This document shows, piece by piece, positions 9,839 through 17,782 of a stretch of 64,000 bases of DNA. Each line of letters opens with the position of its first letter. The stretch's first letter is position 1. The stretch covers positions 1 through 64,000 of the forward strand of contig JAJPID010000011.1 of the NCBI GenBank assembly GCA_021324945.1, read 5' to 3'. Under the pieces are notes generated by a model that searched no databases, was not told the DNA's origin, and saw nothing but the letters and a program-made list of their open reading frames with translations. Origin of the DNA: Lysobacterales bacterium (GTDB lineage: Bacteria; Pseudomonadota; Gammaproteobacteria; Xanthomonadales; Rhodanobacteraceae). Both the position numbers and the translations under genes were made by a program.

Positions 9839-10647
9839 CGCTGACACCTCGCGCACCAATATGTCATCCTTTGCCCAATGACTGCACTGCGGATGGGTGT
9901 TGCACACACCTTGCACGGTTCGCCGGCGCGGCCATAGACGAACAATTCCTGCTCGAAGTAACCGGGTGCGCCGTCGGGCGCGAGGAAATCGCGCAGGGTG
10001 GTGCCGCCGCGGGTGATCGCGTACAGCAGCACGCGTTGGATTTCATCCGCGAGTTTGGCGTAACGGACGCGAGATATTGAACCCGCGGCGCGCTTCGGCT
10101 GTATGCCCGCGGCGAACAGCGCTTCGCTCGCATAGATGTTGCCGACGCCGACCACGTTGCGTTGATCCATCAGGAAACTTTTTACCGGCGCGCTGCGTCC
10201 GCGCGAGCGTGCCCACAACCAGTCGCCGTCGAACTCGGTCGACAGTGGTTCGGGACCGAGATCGCGCAGCAGCGGATGCGTTTCGCCGGCTTCCTGCCAG
10301 AGCAGCGAGCCGAAACGTCGCGGATCGTTTAAGCGCAGCGCCTTGCCCGAATCCAGCACCAGATCGTAGTGATCGTGCGTGCGTGGTTTGGCAGTTGCGT
10401 CGACGATGCGCAAGGAACCCGACATGCCGAGATGCAGCAGCGCCGCGCCAGCTTGTGTGTGCAGCAGCAGATATTTTGCGCGGCGTGTGACCGTATCGAC
10501 GCGCTGACCCGGCAACGTGTTGCGGATCGCGCGCGGAATCGGCCAGCGCAAGTCGTTGCGGCGCAGGATCACGCGCTCGATCACGCGGCCTTCCACGTGC
10601 GGCGCGATGCCACGTTTTGTGGTCTCTACTTCTGGTAGCTCAGGCAT
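9835..10647 (-). CDS. mutM: Formamidopyrimidine-DNA glycosylase
   Basis: Bifunctional DNA glycosylase/AP lyase that removes 8-oxoguanine and FaPy lesions. The 270-residue product starts [12 protein letters not shown], where Pro-1 (after Met removal) is the catalytic nucleophile and Glu-2 assists. The middle contains the helix-two-turns-helix segment [15 protein letters not shown], and the C terminus is a zinc finger with CKVC and CARC. The length equals the family norm. The start overlaps the stop of the upstream gene (TGATG), placing mutM last in a five-gene operon with an ABC-type system. Confidence 0.96.
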   Translation of the reverse strand: MPELPEVETTKRGIAPHVEGRVIERVILRRNDLRWPIPRAIRNTLPGQRVDTVTRRAKYLLLHTQAGAALLHLGMSGSLRIVDATAKPRTHDHYDLVLDSGKALRLNDPRRFGSLLWQEAGETHPLLRDLGPEPLSTEFDGDWLWARSRGRSAPVKSFLMDQRNVVGVGNIYASEALFAAGIQPKRAAGSISRVRYAKLADEIQRVLLYAITRGGTTLRDFLAPDGAPGYFEQELFVYGRAGEPCKVCATPIRSAVIGQRMTYWCARCQR

Positions 10648-11138
10648 CAGTTATTGGCCGGCTGCATCGCCAGCGTGATTTCGGGCGAGTACTGCCGCGG
10701 CACCAGCGCGACGCGGCCGCCCACCTGCACGTAACGCAGATCATCGAGCGCGCTCAGTGCGCCGTAGCGCAGGATCACGTTGTTCAGCACCAGCCTCGCG
10801 GCGGGTTGCGTCAACCCGATTTTCGCCGGATCGAATTCGCCCTCTTGCGACCACCGCGCCACTGGTGTGGCGGCCAGATTCGCCAACCGCTGCACGCGCT
10901 CGTCGTTGCCGCGCATCTTGGTCGGCGCGATGCGCCACCAATGGCCGTCGCGTTTCTCGAACGCCTGCGGCGCGCCATGCGCGATGGTCAGTTCGACTCG
11001 CGTGATCGAATCGGGGTCGAGTTCGGTCAGCGTCAGCGGCGTGCGCTGCTGATCGCGCCAGCCTAACCACAACACGAGCGCCACCAGCGCGATTACCGCA
11101 CACAGCAACGACAGCCGATTGCGCAATGCGCGCTTCAT
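10647..11138 (-). CDS. DUF4340-like membrane-anchored protein of a Gld-type ABC operon
   Basis: A 163-residue protein with one N-terminal membrane helix (about residues 10-30, [19 protein letters not shown]) followed by a periplasmic domain containing [11 protein letters not shown]. That is the style of DUF4340 proteins found after GldG-like genes. It is shorter than the usual 300-plus residues. The ATG at 11138 is preferred; an upstream TTG at 11147 would add three residues. Its stop overlaps the mutM start, and it follows the GldG-like gene by about ten bases. Its job is probably structural support of that transporter, which is inference from context. Confidence 0.7.
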   Translation of the reverse strand: MKRALRNRLSLLCAVIALVALVLWLGWRDQQRTPLTLTELDPDSITRVELTIAHGAPQAFEKRDGHWWRIAPTKMRGNDERVQRLANLAATPVARWSQEGEFDPAKIGLTQPAARLVLNNVILRYGALSALDDLRYVQVGGRVALVPRQYSPEITLAMQPANN

Positions 11139-11148
11139 TGACAGCAAC

Positions 11149-12507
11149 TCAGCGACGTCGACGCCGCACGCCGATCACGATGCCGATCACCAGCAGCAAC
11201 AACGGCACAGCGACCAGCCAACCCCACGTCATCAGCGCCAGATCGGTTTGCGTGAGATGGATGATGCGATCCGGCGCGTCGCGGGGCGGCAGCGACACCA
11301 GCGCGTCGTCGCCCAGTAGCCAGTCGAACACGCGCTGCGCGAAGGCGCGGTTGCCGCCGTTGTTCAAATAGGTGTTGGAGAGAAAATCGCCATCGCCGAT
11401 CACCACCGCGCGCTGCTCGCTCTTGTCGGGTGAAGGCGAGAGGCGCGACAGCGCGAAACCGAAATCCAGCGGGCCGCGCAGTTCGCCTAGGCTGGCGTCG
11501 TATTTGATCGTCGAAGCCTGCGTCGGATCGATCGCTGCGATCTGGTTCCAGCTTTGCGCGCTGCTGCTCAGAATCGGATGGATCGACCAGGGCGCGCCGC
11601 TGGCGGCGGCCAGTGCAGCGACTTGCGGGAACAGCGTGTTGACCTGGAAGCCGCGCGTGATCGCGTGCGGCGGGTAATCGTTGGCGACCACCATGCGCGG
11701 ATCGCCGATGCCGAGCTTGGCGCCGGCGCCGTCCACCAGCACGCCCGGCAGCACGCGCACGCCCAGCGCCTGGCCGAGTGGCGACAGGCCGAGATCATCA
11801 TTTCCCGGTTCGGTGAGCCACAGAAAATTGCCGCCGCGCGCCAGCCAGTCCGTCAGCGCCTTCACCGATTGCGGCGACAGTTCCGCCTGCGGACTGGCGA
11901 GCACAACGAGATCCGTGTTGCCGGGCACAACCGCGCTCTGCGTCAGGTTCAACGACAGCGCGCGGATGCCTTGCTGCTTCAATTGATCTGCGAACGAGCT
12001 GACATCCGCATTGGCCTTGCCGTCGGGCGAACGTTCGCCATCGCCAGTGACGAACGCGACCAGCCGATCACGCCCGCGCGTCAGGCGCGCCAGCGCGTTG
12101 CCGAAATCGCGTTCGTCCAGTTGCACCACATGTTGCTCGCGGCCGTGCCAGTGCAACACGATTTCGCCATCCACGCTGACGCCGGCTTTGCGCATCGCGG
12201 CGGGATCGGCATCCGGATCGACGAAAGAGAGTTTCAGATCCGGCTTGAATCGTTGCCAGCCTTCGATGAAGCTGCGCAGCTTTTCGCGCAGATCGCCGCC
12301 GGGCCGCGCATAGCTCACCGCATCCACTTCGCCCGGCAGTTGTTTCAGGATCGCCTGCGCCTGCGGCGAAATGCTTTCGCGCGCGCCCTTGCTCCAGTCG
12401 GCCGTGAAATCGAAGCGCGCCGACAGCAGCGCGATGCAGGCCGCGCCGATCAGCAGCAGCACAGTGAACAGCCACGCATCCGCGCGTTCCCCGAACCGCC
12501 GCATCAT
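11149..12507 (-). CDS. GldG-like ABC transporter auxiliary protein
   Basis: A 452-residue protein with an N-terminal membrane helix (about residues 12-30), a long periplasmic region and a C-terminal helix (about 425-445, LVAVPLLLLVIGIVIGV) followed by an arginine-rich tail. The periplasmic region has the ABC_transp_aux features: LVAFVTGDGERSP, then DLVVLASPQAELS and WLARGGNFLWLTEPG, resembling the GldG/IFT52-like fold. It overlaps the permease gene by four bases (ATGA). In Bacteroidetes such proteins serve gliding; in proteobacteria without gliding the function is unknown. Confidence 0.85.
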   Translation of the reverse strand: MMRRFGERADAWLFTVLLLIGAACIALLSARFDFTADWSKGARESISPQAQAILKQLPGEVDAVSYARPGGDLREKLRSFIEGWQRFKPDLKLSFVDPDADPAAMRKAGVSVDGEIVLHWHGREQHVVQLDERDFGNALARLTRGRDRLVAFVTGDGERSPDGKANADVSSFADQLKQQGIRALSLNLTQSAVVPGNTDLVVLASPQAELSPQSVKALTDWLARGGNFLWLTEPGNDDLGLSPLGQALGVRVLPGVLVDGAGAKLGIGDPRMVVANDYPPHAITRGFQVNTLFPQVAALAAASGAPWSIHPILSSSAQSWNQIAAIDPTQASTIKYDASLGELRGPLDFGFALSRLSPSPDKSEQRAVVIGDGDFLSNTYLNNGGNRAFAQRVFDWLLGDDALVSLPPRDAPDRIIHLTQTDLALMTWGWLVAVPLLLLVIGIVIGVRRRRR

Positions 12508-13262
12508 CCGCGCACCTTTTCAGCGGCGAGACGCCGCGCCGCGAACGACAGCGGCAACACGATCAGCAACAGGAAATAGATCACGTCCACGCTGCGCACC
12601 AGGCCGTGCATGAATGGCGTGATATGCGTGGACAGCGCCAGATAATCCAGCCAGCCCGCGTGCGCGCCGGTCATGCGCGAGCCGGCATCGAGTATGCCCA
12701 GCACCAGCGCGATCAACAGCGCGGCCATCGCCGCGAGCGCCGGATGCGACACGAACGCCGAACACGCGATGCCTATCGCGCTCAGCGCCGCTACACACAA
12801 CGCGCTACCCAGCAAGGCCGCGCAGAACTGGCCCCAATCCGGCGAGGTCGCGTGCGCCAGCGAAAGTGGAATCAGCGCGGCGAGAATCAGCAGCAACCAC
12901 AGGAAGACCAGCGATGCCAGAAATTTTTCAAGCACGATGCGCGCGGGCGAAAGTCCCGCCGCGAATAGCAACGGCAGCGTATGCGCGCGGCGTTCGCCAG
13001 CGATCGCGTGCATGGTGATCAGGGGCGCCAGCAGCAGCGACAACTGCACAAAGGTGAGCAGATGCGGCGCAGCGACCAGATCGGTGTAGCCGAGATTGGC
13101 CTCGGGTGCGGCCGCGAGCTTCGGCTGCGCCGCGAGGAAGGCATTGAGATCGAGCAGGAACAGCCACGCCAGCAGACCCAGTGCAATCGCGCCCAGCGCC
13201 CACGCAAACGGCCGCACGAACAGCCGCTTCAGATCGAGGCGCGCCACCGGCAGCACATTCAT
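12504..13262 (-). CDS. ABC transporter permease (GldF-like, ABC-2 type)
   Basis: A 252-residue integral membrane protein with about six hydrophobic helices and, after helix 2, the ABC-2 signature ITMHAIAGERRAHTLPLLFA with the GERR turn that contacts the ATPase. It starts MNVLPVARLDLKRLFVRP, a typical cytosolic leader for this group. It is sandwiched by four-base ATGA overlaps between the ATPase and GldG-like genes, so the three subunits are translationally coupled. The substrate is unknown. Confidence 0.86.
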   Translation of the reverse strand: MNVLPVARLDLKRLFVRPFAWALGAIALGLLAWLFLLDLNAFLAAQPKLAAAPEANLGYTDLVAAPHLLTFVQLSLLLAPLITMHAIAGERRAHTLPLLFAAGLSPARIVLEKFLASLVFLWLLLILAALIPLSLAHATSPDWGQFCAALLGSALCVAALSAIGIACSAFVSHPALAAMAALLIALVLGILDAGSRMTGAHAGWLDYLALSTHITPFMHGLVRSVDVIYFLLLIVLPLSFAARRLAAEKVRG

Positions 13263-13990
13263 GCGGCGATTTCCGTCTTGTCGCGTGCTATCGCGAGAAA
13301 CGCACGATCCAGCGCGCCGCGATCGGCTGCGAGTTGCGCATCGAAACGCACGCGGCCTTCGTGCAGGATTACTACGCGGTCACACATCGCCTCCACTTCG
13401 CTCAGCACGTGCGTGGAGATGATGGTCGCGCGCGTGTCGGACAGACCCTGGATCAGTTCGCGCAATTGCGCGGTCTGCACCGGATCGAGGCCGTTGCCCG
13501 GCTCGTCCAGCACCAGCAGTTCGGGATCGTGCAGCAACGCCTGCGCCAAGCCGAGGCGGCGTTTCTGTCCCAGGGACAATTGCCCGCTCAGTCGATTTGC
13601 CATTCCCGACAAATCCAGCCGCAGCAGTTCGCGATCGATCGCGCGCTTGCGCGCGGCGCGATCCATCCTGTGAAGCCGGCCGCAAGCGTCGAGATATTCG
13701 CGCACCGTCAATTCGGGCCAGAGCGGCACGTTTTCCGGCAGATAGCCAATGCACGTGCGCGCCGTTGCGAGGTGTTCATGCAGAATGAGGCCGTTCAATT
13801 TCACCGCGCCGGCATCGGGCGCCAGCACACCGGCGATCATCGCCAGGGTGGTCGATTTCCCGGCGCCGTTGACGCCCAGCAGCCCCAGCACCTCGCCGCG
13901 GGCGACGTTGAAGGTCACATCCCTCACCACTTCGCGTCCGGCGAGGCGGCGGCCGACGTGTTCGAGTTGCAGAATTGACGAAGGTGGCAT
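13259..13990 (-). CDS. ABC transporter ATP-binding protein (GldA-like)
   Basis: A 243-residue ATPase. Walker A is GVNGAGKST, the Q-loop region follows YLPENVPLWPELTV, the signature is LSLGQKRRLGLAQAL and Walker B is LLVLDEPGNGLD, with the switch His in ISTHVL. The ATG at 13990 was chosen because it leaves a normal ABC N terminus; about 40 more upstream residues are in frame but look non-coding. It is the first gene of the operon ATPase, permease, GldG-like, DUF4340-like, mutM and faces the desaturase gene divergently. Confidence 0.92.
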   Translation of the reverse strand: MPPSSILQLEHVGRRLAGREVVRDVTFNVARGEVLGLLGVNGAGKSTTLAMIAGVLAPDAGAVKLNGLILHEHLATARTCIGYLPENVPLWPELTVREYLDACGRLHRMDRAARKRAIDRELLRLDLSGMANRLSGQLSLGQKRRLGLAQALLHDPELLVLDEPGNGLDPVQTAQLRELIQGLSDTRATIISTHVLSEVEAMCDRVVILHEGRVRFDAQLAADRGALDRAFLAIARDKTEIAA

Positions 13991-14157
13991 TCGAAGGGTG
14001 GCATCCACGCGGCTTGCAACGCATTGTGGCGGGCCGCATATCGGTCTAACAAGCAGGTGGCGGGCAGCGAGCGGTTCACCTAAACTGGAATCTACTCCCG
14101 GCATCATTCATGCAATAGCTTTCTGCGTCACCTGCTCAAGGTTTCCAGTTGGATTCA

Positions 14158-15354
14158 ATGCTCGATCTCCTTCTCAACTTTGCCGGCCACGGCCTCGCGC
14201 ACGCGGGCTGGCTCGGCATCGCGCTGTACGTGCTGGTCACCACCCAGCTCACCATTTTCGCCGTCACCTTGTATCTGCACCGCAGCCAGGCGCATCGCGG
14301 CGTGGATTTCCATCCCGCAGTGGCGCACGTGCTGCGTTTCTGGAACTGGCTCGGCACCGGCATGATCACCAAGGAATGGGTGACGGTGCACCGCAAGCAC
14401 CACGCCCATTGCGAAACCGAAGACGATCCGCACAGCCCGCAGGTGCTCGGCATCGGCAAGGTGTTCTTCCAGGGCGCGGAGCTTTACCGTCTCGCGGCGG
14501 CGAACGAAGCCGATCTGGAGAAGTACGGCCGCGGCACGCCGGACGACTGGGTCGAGCGTCACGTCTATACGCCGCATCCGTATCTGGGCGTCGCGCTGTT
14601 GATGGTGATCGACCTATTGCTGTTCGGCGCGCTGGGCGCCGCGATCTGGGCCGTGCAGATGGCGTGGATTCCGTTCTGGGCTGCCGGCGTCGTCAATGGC
14701 GTCGGCCACTGGTGGGGCTACCGCAATTTCGAAACCAGCGACACCGCGACCAATCTCACGCCGTGGGGCTTTTGGATCGGCGGCGAGGAACTGCACAACA
14801 ACCATCATGCCTTCCCGAGTTCTGCGCGGTTCGCTCTGCGCCGTTTCGAGTTCGACATGGGTTGGGCGGTGATCTGCGGCTTGCAGAAGGTCGGCTTGGC
14901 GAAAGTGCTGCGCGTGGCGCCAGCGCTGGACATCCGCCCGAACGTCAATTTGCCGGATGCGGAAACGTTGAAGGCGCTGCTGACGCACCGCTTCCAGGCG
15001 ATGACCGATTACTACAAGCTGGTGATCAAGCCGACACTGCGCGAGGAGGCCGCGCACGCCGGCGAGCGCCTGCGCCAGAAACTGCCACGCCGTATGCGGC
15101 GTGCGCTGGCCGACGGCGGACGCTGGCTGGACTCCGAAGCGCGCAGCCGTCTGGATGCGATGCTGGAAAAACGCCCCGGCCTGCGCGTCGTGGTCGACTA
15201 TCGCGCACGCCTCGCCGCGCTGATCGAACAACGCAAACCGGAATCCGCGCTGGCCGCCTTGCAGCAGTGGATCCACGAAGCCGAGGTGAGCGGCAATCGT
15301 TTGCTCGCCGAATATGCCGCGCGGTTGAAGAGATACGCCGTCGCGAGAGCGTAG
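14158..15354 (+). CDS. Acyl-CoA-type delta-9 fatty acid desaturase
   Basis: Membrane di-iron desaturase that introduces a double bond into fatty acyl chains, adjusting membrane fluidity. The 398-residue protein has the three histidine boxes HRSQAH, HRKHH and HNNHH in the right order, separated by hydrophobic segments. Its C-terminal third (after about residue 270) is a charged, helical extension found in proteobacterial members. The ATG at 14158 gives a family-like MLDLLLNF start; a TTG three codons upstream is possible. A strong hairpin terminator follows the stop by about 20 bases. Confidence 0.9.
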   Translation: MLDLLLNFAGHGLAHAGWLGIALYVLVTTQLTIFAVTLYLHRSQAHRGVDFHPAVAHVLRFWNWLGTGMITKEWVTVHRKHHAHCETEDDPHSPQVLGIGKVFFQGAELYRLAAANEADLEKYGRGTPDDWVERHVYTPHPYLGVALLMVIDLLLFGALGAAIWAVQMAWIPFWAAGVVNGVGHWWGYRNFETSDTATNLTPWGFWIGGEELHNNHHAFPSSARFALRRFEFDMGWAVICGLQKVGLAKVLRVAPALDIRPNVNLPDAETLKALLTHRFQAMTDYYKLVIKPTLREEAAHAGERLRQKLPRRMRRALADGGRWLDSEARSRLDAMLEKRPGLRVVVDYRARLAALIEQRKPESALAALQQWIHEAEVSGNRLLAEYAARLKRYAVARA

Positions 15355-15373
15355 TTCGTTCGGTTACGGCGAC

Positions 15374-15401
15374 AAAAAACCCGCCGATCGGCGGGTTTTT
15401 T
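15374..15401. terminator. Bidirectional rho-independent terminator
   Basis: A perfect palindrome AAAAAACCCGCC-GAT/CGGCGGGTTTTTT flanked by A- and T-runs. It serves the desaturase gene on the plus strand and the rpmB-rpmG operon on the minus strand, which end on either side of it. Confidence 0.88.
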
Positions 15402-15418
15402 GCGAGCGTTTCATGCGC

Positions 15419-15583
15419 TCATTTAATCTTGCCTTCCTTGTAGATCACGTGCTTGCGCACGACGGGGTCGTACTTCTTCATTTCCATCTTGTCGGGCGTG
15501 TTCTTCTTGTTCTTGTCGGTGGTGTAGAAGTGGCCGGTGCCGGCGGAAGAGGTGAGGCGGATCTTGTCGCGTTTGCTTGCCAT
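15419..15583 (-). CDS. rpmG: 50S ribosomal protein L33
   Basis: A 54-residue basic protein, [16 protein letters not shown] at the start and [19 protein letters not shown] at the end, the complete L33 length. It has no CXXC pairs, so it is the zinc-free form. GAGGAG lies about ten bases before the ATG. It is downstream of rpmB with a 12-bp gap, the common L28-L33 operon. Confidence 0.97.
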   Translation of the reverse strand: MASKRDKIRLTSSAGTGHFYTTDKNKKNTPDKMEMKKYDPVVRKHVIYKEGKIK

Positions 15584-15595
15584 GTTCGTTGCTCC

Positions 15596-15832
15596 TCAAA
15601 CCTTTTCGCCGCGGGCGCGCAGGTCCGCCAGCACGGATTCGATGCCATTCTTGTCGATCGTGCGCAGCGCCTGGCTGGACACACGCAGTTTCACCCAGCG
15701 CTTTTCGCTCGGCACCCAGAACCTGCGTTCGTGCAGGTTGGGCAGCCAGCGCCGCTTGGTCTTGTTGTTGGCGTGCGAGACGTTGTTGCCGCTCATCACG
15801 CTCTTGCCTGTCACCTGGCACACTCGCGCCAT
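15596..15832 (-). CDS. rpmB: 50S ribosomal protein L28
   Basis: A 78-residue protein with the hallmark start [10 protein letters not shown], the core [14 protein letters not shown] and the ending [11 protein letters not shown], matching L28 along its full length. GAGGAG precedes the ATG by about eight bases. It is first in the rpmB-rpmG operon; the start faces secB divergently across about 230 bp. Confidence 0.97.
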   Translation of the reverse strand: MARVCQVTGKSVMSGNNVSHANNKTKRRWLPNLHERRFWVPSEKRWVKLRVSSQALRTIDKNGIESVLADLRARGEKV

Positions 15833-16061
15833 GATCGTTCTCCTCAAAGGTCTTGCGTAGCCCGCAAAACATCGGCCCGGCCAAGAGGGTTGCGCGGAGG
15901 CCGGAAGGTGCCGCTTGTGTTCCCGTGCGCGGCGGGGCGGCTGAATCGAGCCGCAAAGCATAGCAGAGCCGGGCCTTCAGCGGCAATCGAAGGTGCAGCG
16001 GCGGCGCATCCGTGCCACAATCCCGCTTCTATCCCGACGTCTCAAGCGGAGCTCGAAGAAC

Positions 16062-16550
16062 ATGGCAGAACAGACCCCGGCCGAAAGCAATGGCGCGGCC
16101 GCGCCGCAACAGCGGCAACTGGCCTTGCAGAAGATTTACGTGCGCGACGCCTCGTTCGAGGTGCCCAATGCGCCGCAGGTGTTCCGAGAGGATGGCCAGC
16201 CGCAGGTGCAGTTGAATCTCAGTCACAAAGCCACGCCGGTCGGCGAGGGTTCGTATGAAGTGATGCTCACGCTTACCGTCACCTGCACGCTCAACGAACG
16301 CACTGCATATCTGGCCGAAGTGCAGCAGGCGGGCATTTTCGGCGCGCTCGGTTTTCCTCAGGATGAATTGAATGCGATCCTCGGGAGCTACTGCCCGAAC
16401 GTGCTGTTTCCGTACGCGCGGCAGATCGTCTCCGATCTGGTGCAAAACGGCGGTTTCCCGCCGCTCTTGCTGCAGCCGATCAATTTCGACGCACTGTATG
16501 CCGAGCAGATGCAGCGCGCCGCAGGCGACGCGCCTGCGTTGAACGCCTGA
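16062..16550 (+). CDS. secB: Protein-export chaperone SecB
   Basis: Cytosolic tetrameric chaperone that holds preproteins unfolded and delivers them to SecA. The 162-residue protein contains LQKIYVRDASFEVPNAP, the SecA-contact stretch, and the conserved CPNVLFPYAR and PPLLLQPINFDALY near the C terminus. The ATG at 16062 follows a GA-rich ribosome-binding region. Pairing with gpsA downstream is a common gammaproteobacterial order. Confidence 0.96.
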   Translation: MAEQTPAESNGAAAPQQRQLALQKIYVRDASFEVPNAPQVFREDGQPQVQLNLSHKATPVGEGSYEVMLTLTVTCTLNERTAYLAEVQQAGIFGALGFPQDELNAILGSYCPNVLFPYARQIVSDLVQNGGFPPLLLQPINFDALYAEQMQRAAGDAPALNA

Positions 16551-16595
16551 TTGCGGACGCTCGGTTCCTCACGTTCTGTTGTCCATGCTTCTCCG

Positions 16596-16635
16596 CCCCT
16601 TGGCAAGGGGGCTAAACCTTCGCACAGCGAAGGTT
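16596..16635. repeat. Two short adjacent hairpins between secB and gpsA
   Basis: CCCCTT-ggc-AAGGGG at 16596-16610, then AACCTTCGC-aca-GCGAAGGTT at 16615-16635. Neither is followed by a T-run, so they are more likely interspersed repeat or mRNA-processing structures than terminators. They occupy most of the 100-bp gap. Confidence 0.5.
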
Positions 16636-16651
16636 CGGGGGTTGTGGAGAT

Positions 16652-17725
16652 ATGGCGTCGCCAATCGAAGCCGATAGCGCAGCAGGCAATGCAACCGCAC
16701 GTCGAAGGGCGGCGACTACCGTCGCCGTTCTCGGCGCCGGTTCCTGGGGAACGGCGCTCGCCGCATTGCTGACGCGCAACGGCGCGCGCACGCGCCTGTG
16801 GGGCCGCGACGCGCGCGCGCTCGCCGCGATCGCGGCCGCGCATCGAAACACGCGTTACCTGCCGGAGATGGAATTGCCGGCAGAGTTGGCCTTCCAACCT
16901 GATCTGTGCACCGCGCTGGCCAATGCCGATCTCGTGCTGGTTGCGGTACCGAGCCACGCCTTCCGTGAAGTGCTGGAAGAAGCCGCGCCGCTGTTGCCGC
17001 GACACGCGGGCTACGTGTGGGCGACGAAAGGCTTCGAGCCCGGCACCGGACGATTTCTGCACGAGGTCGTCGCGGAGCGCCTGCCGCACGCGCCTTCCGC
17101 AGTTGTCACCGGGCCTTCGTTCGCGCGCGAAGTGGCCGCGGGTTTGCCGACCGCGGTGACGGTGCATTCGCACGAGGATGCGTTCGCGCACCGCGTCGCC
17201 GAACTGCTGCACTCGCAAAGTTTCCGCGCCTACACGGGCAACGACATGCTGGGCGCGGAACTGGGCGGCGCGATGAAGAACGTGCTGGCGGTCGCCACCG
17301 GCGTGGCCGACGGCATGCAACTCGGCTTGAACGCGCGCGCCGGTTTGATCACGCGTGGCATGAACGAGATGCTGCGCCTTGGCGCCGCGCTCGGTGCGCA
17401 GGCGCAAACGCTGATGGGTTTGTCCGGATTGGGTGATCTGGTGCTGACCTGTACGGGCGAGCTGTCGCGCAATCATCGCTTCGGTGTGGCGCTCGGGCGT
17501 GGCGTGCCATTGCAGCAGGCGTTGGATGAAATCGGCCAAGTCGTGGAAGGAACGGTCACCGCCGATGAAGTGATGCGCTTGGCCAATCGCCATGGCCTCG
17601 ATCTGCCCATTTCGCAGCACGTGCAACTGGTCCTGCGCGGCGACATGACGCCGGCCGACGCGCTGCGCGCCTTGCTGGCGCGTGAACGCAAACCGGAATA
17701 TCCGGAGCACCTGTTCCGCTCTTGA
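16652..17725 (+). CDS. gpsA: NAD(P)-dependent glycerol-3-phosphate dehydrogenase
   Basis: Reduces dihydroxyacetone phosphate to sn-glycerol 3-phosphate for phospholipid synthesis, the substrate of PlsB. The 357-residue protein has an N-terminal extension of about 20 residues, then the Rossmann motif [12 protein letters not shown], the conserved [21 protein letters not shown], the catalytic lysine segment [11 protein letters not shown], and [14 protein letters not shown] with ELSRNH. The start ATG at 16652 follows a GTGGAG-like site. Confidence 0.96.
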   Translation: MASPIEADSAAGNATARRRAATTVAVLGAGSWGTALAALLTRNGARTRLWGRDARALAAIAAAHRNTRYLPEMELPAELAFQPDLCTALANADLVLVAVPSHAFREVLEEAAPLLPRHAGYVWATKGFEPGTGRFLHEVVAERLPHAPSAVVTGPSFAREVAAGLPTAVTVHSHEDAFAHRVAELLHSQSFRAYTGNDMLGAELGGAMKNVLAVATGVADGMQLGLNARAGLITRGMNEMLRLGAALGAQAQTLMGLSGLGDLVLTCTGELSRNHRFGVALGRGVPLQQALDEIGQVVEGTVTADEVMRLANRHGLDLPISQHVQLVLRGDMTPADALRALLARERKPEYPEHLFRS

Positions 17726-17741
17726 TGCGGGCGATTCCGGG

Positions 17742-17762
17742 CCGAGCTATGCTCGGTCTTTT
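17742..17762 (+). terminator. Possible weak terminator after gpsA
   Basis: A six-base stem CCGAGC-tat-GCTCGG followed by TCTTTT, about 17 bp after the gpsA stop and just before the helicase gene. The T-run is short, so termination may be partial. Confidence 0.45.
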
Positions 17763-17782
17763 GGCCGGCGGAAATAGCCCAG

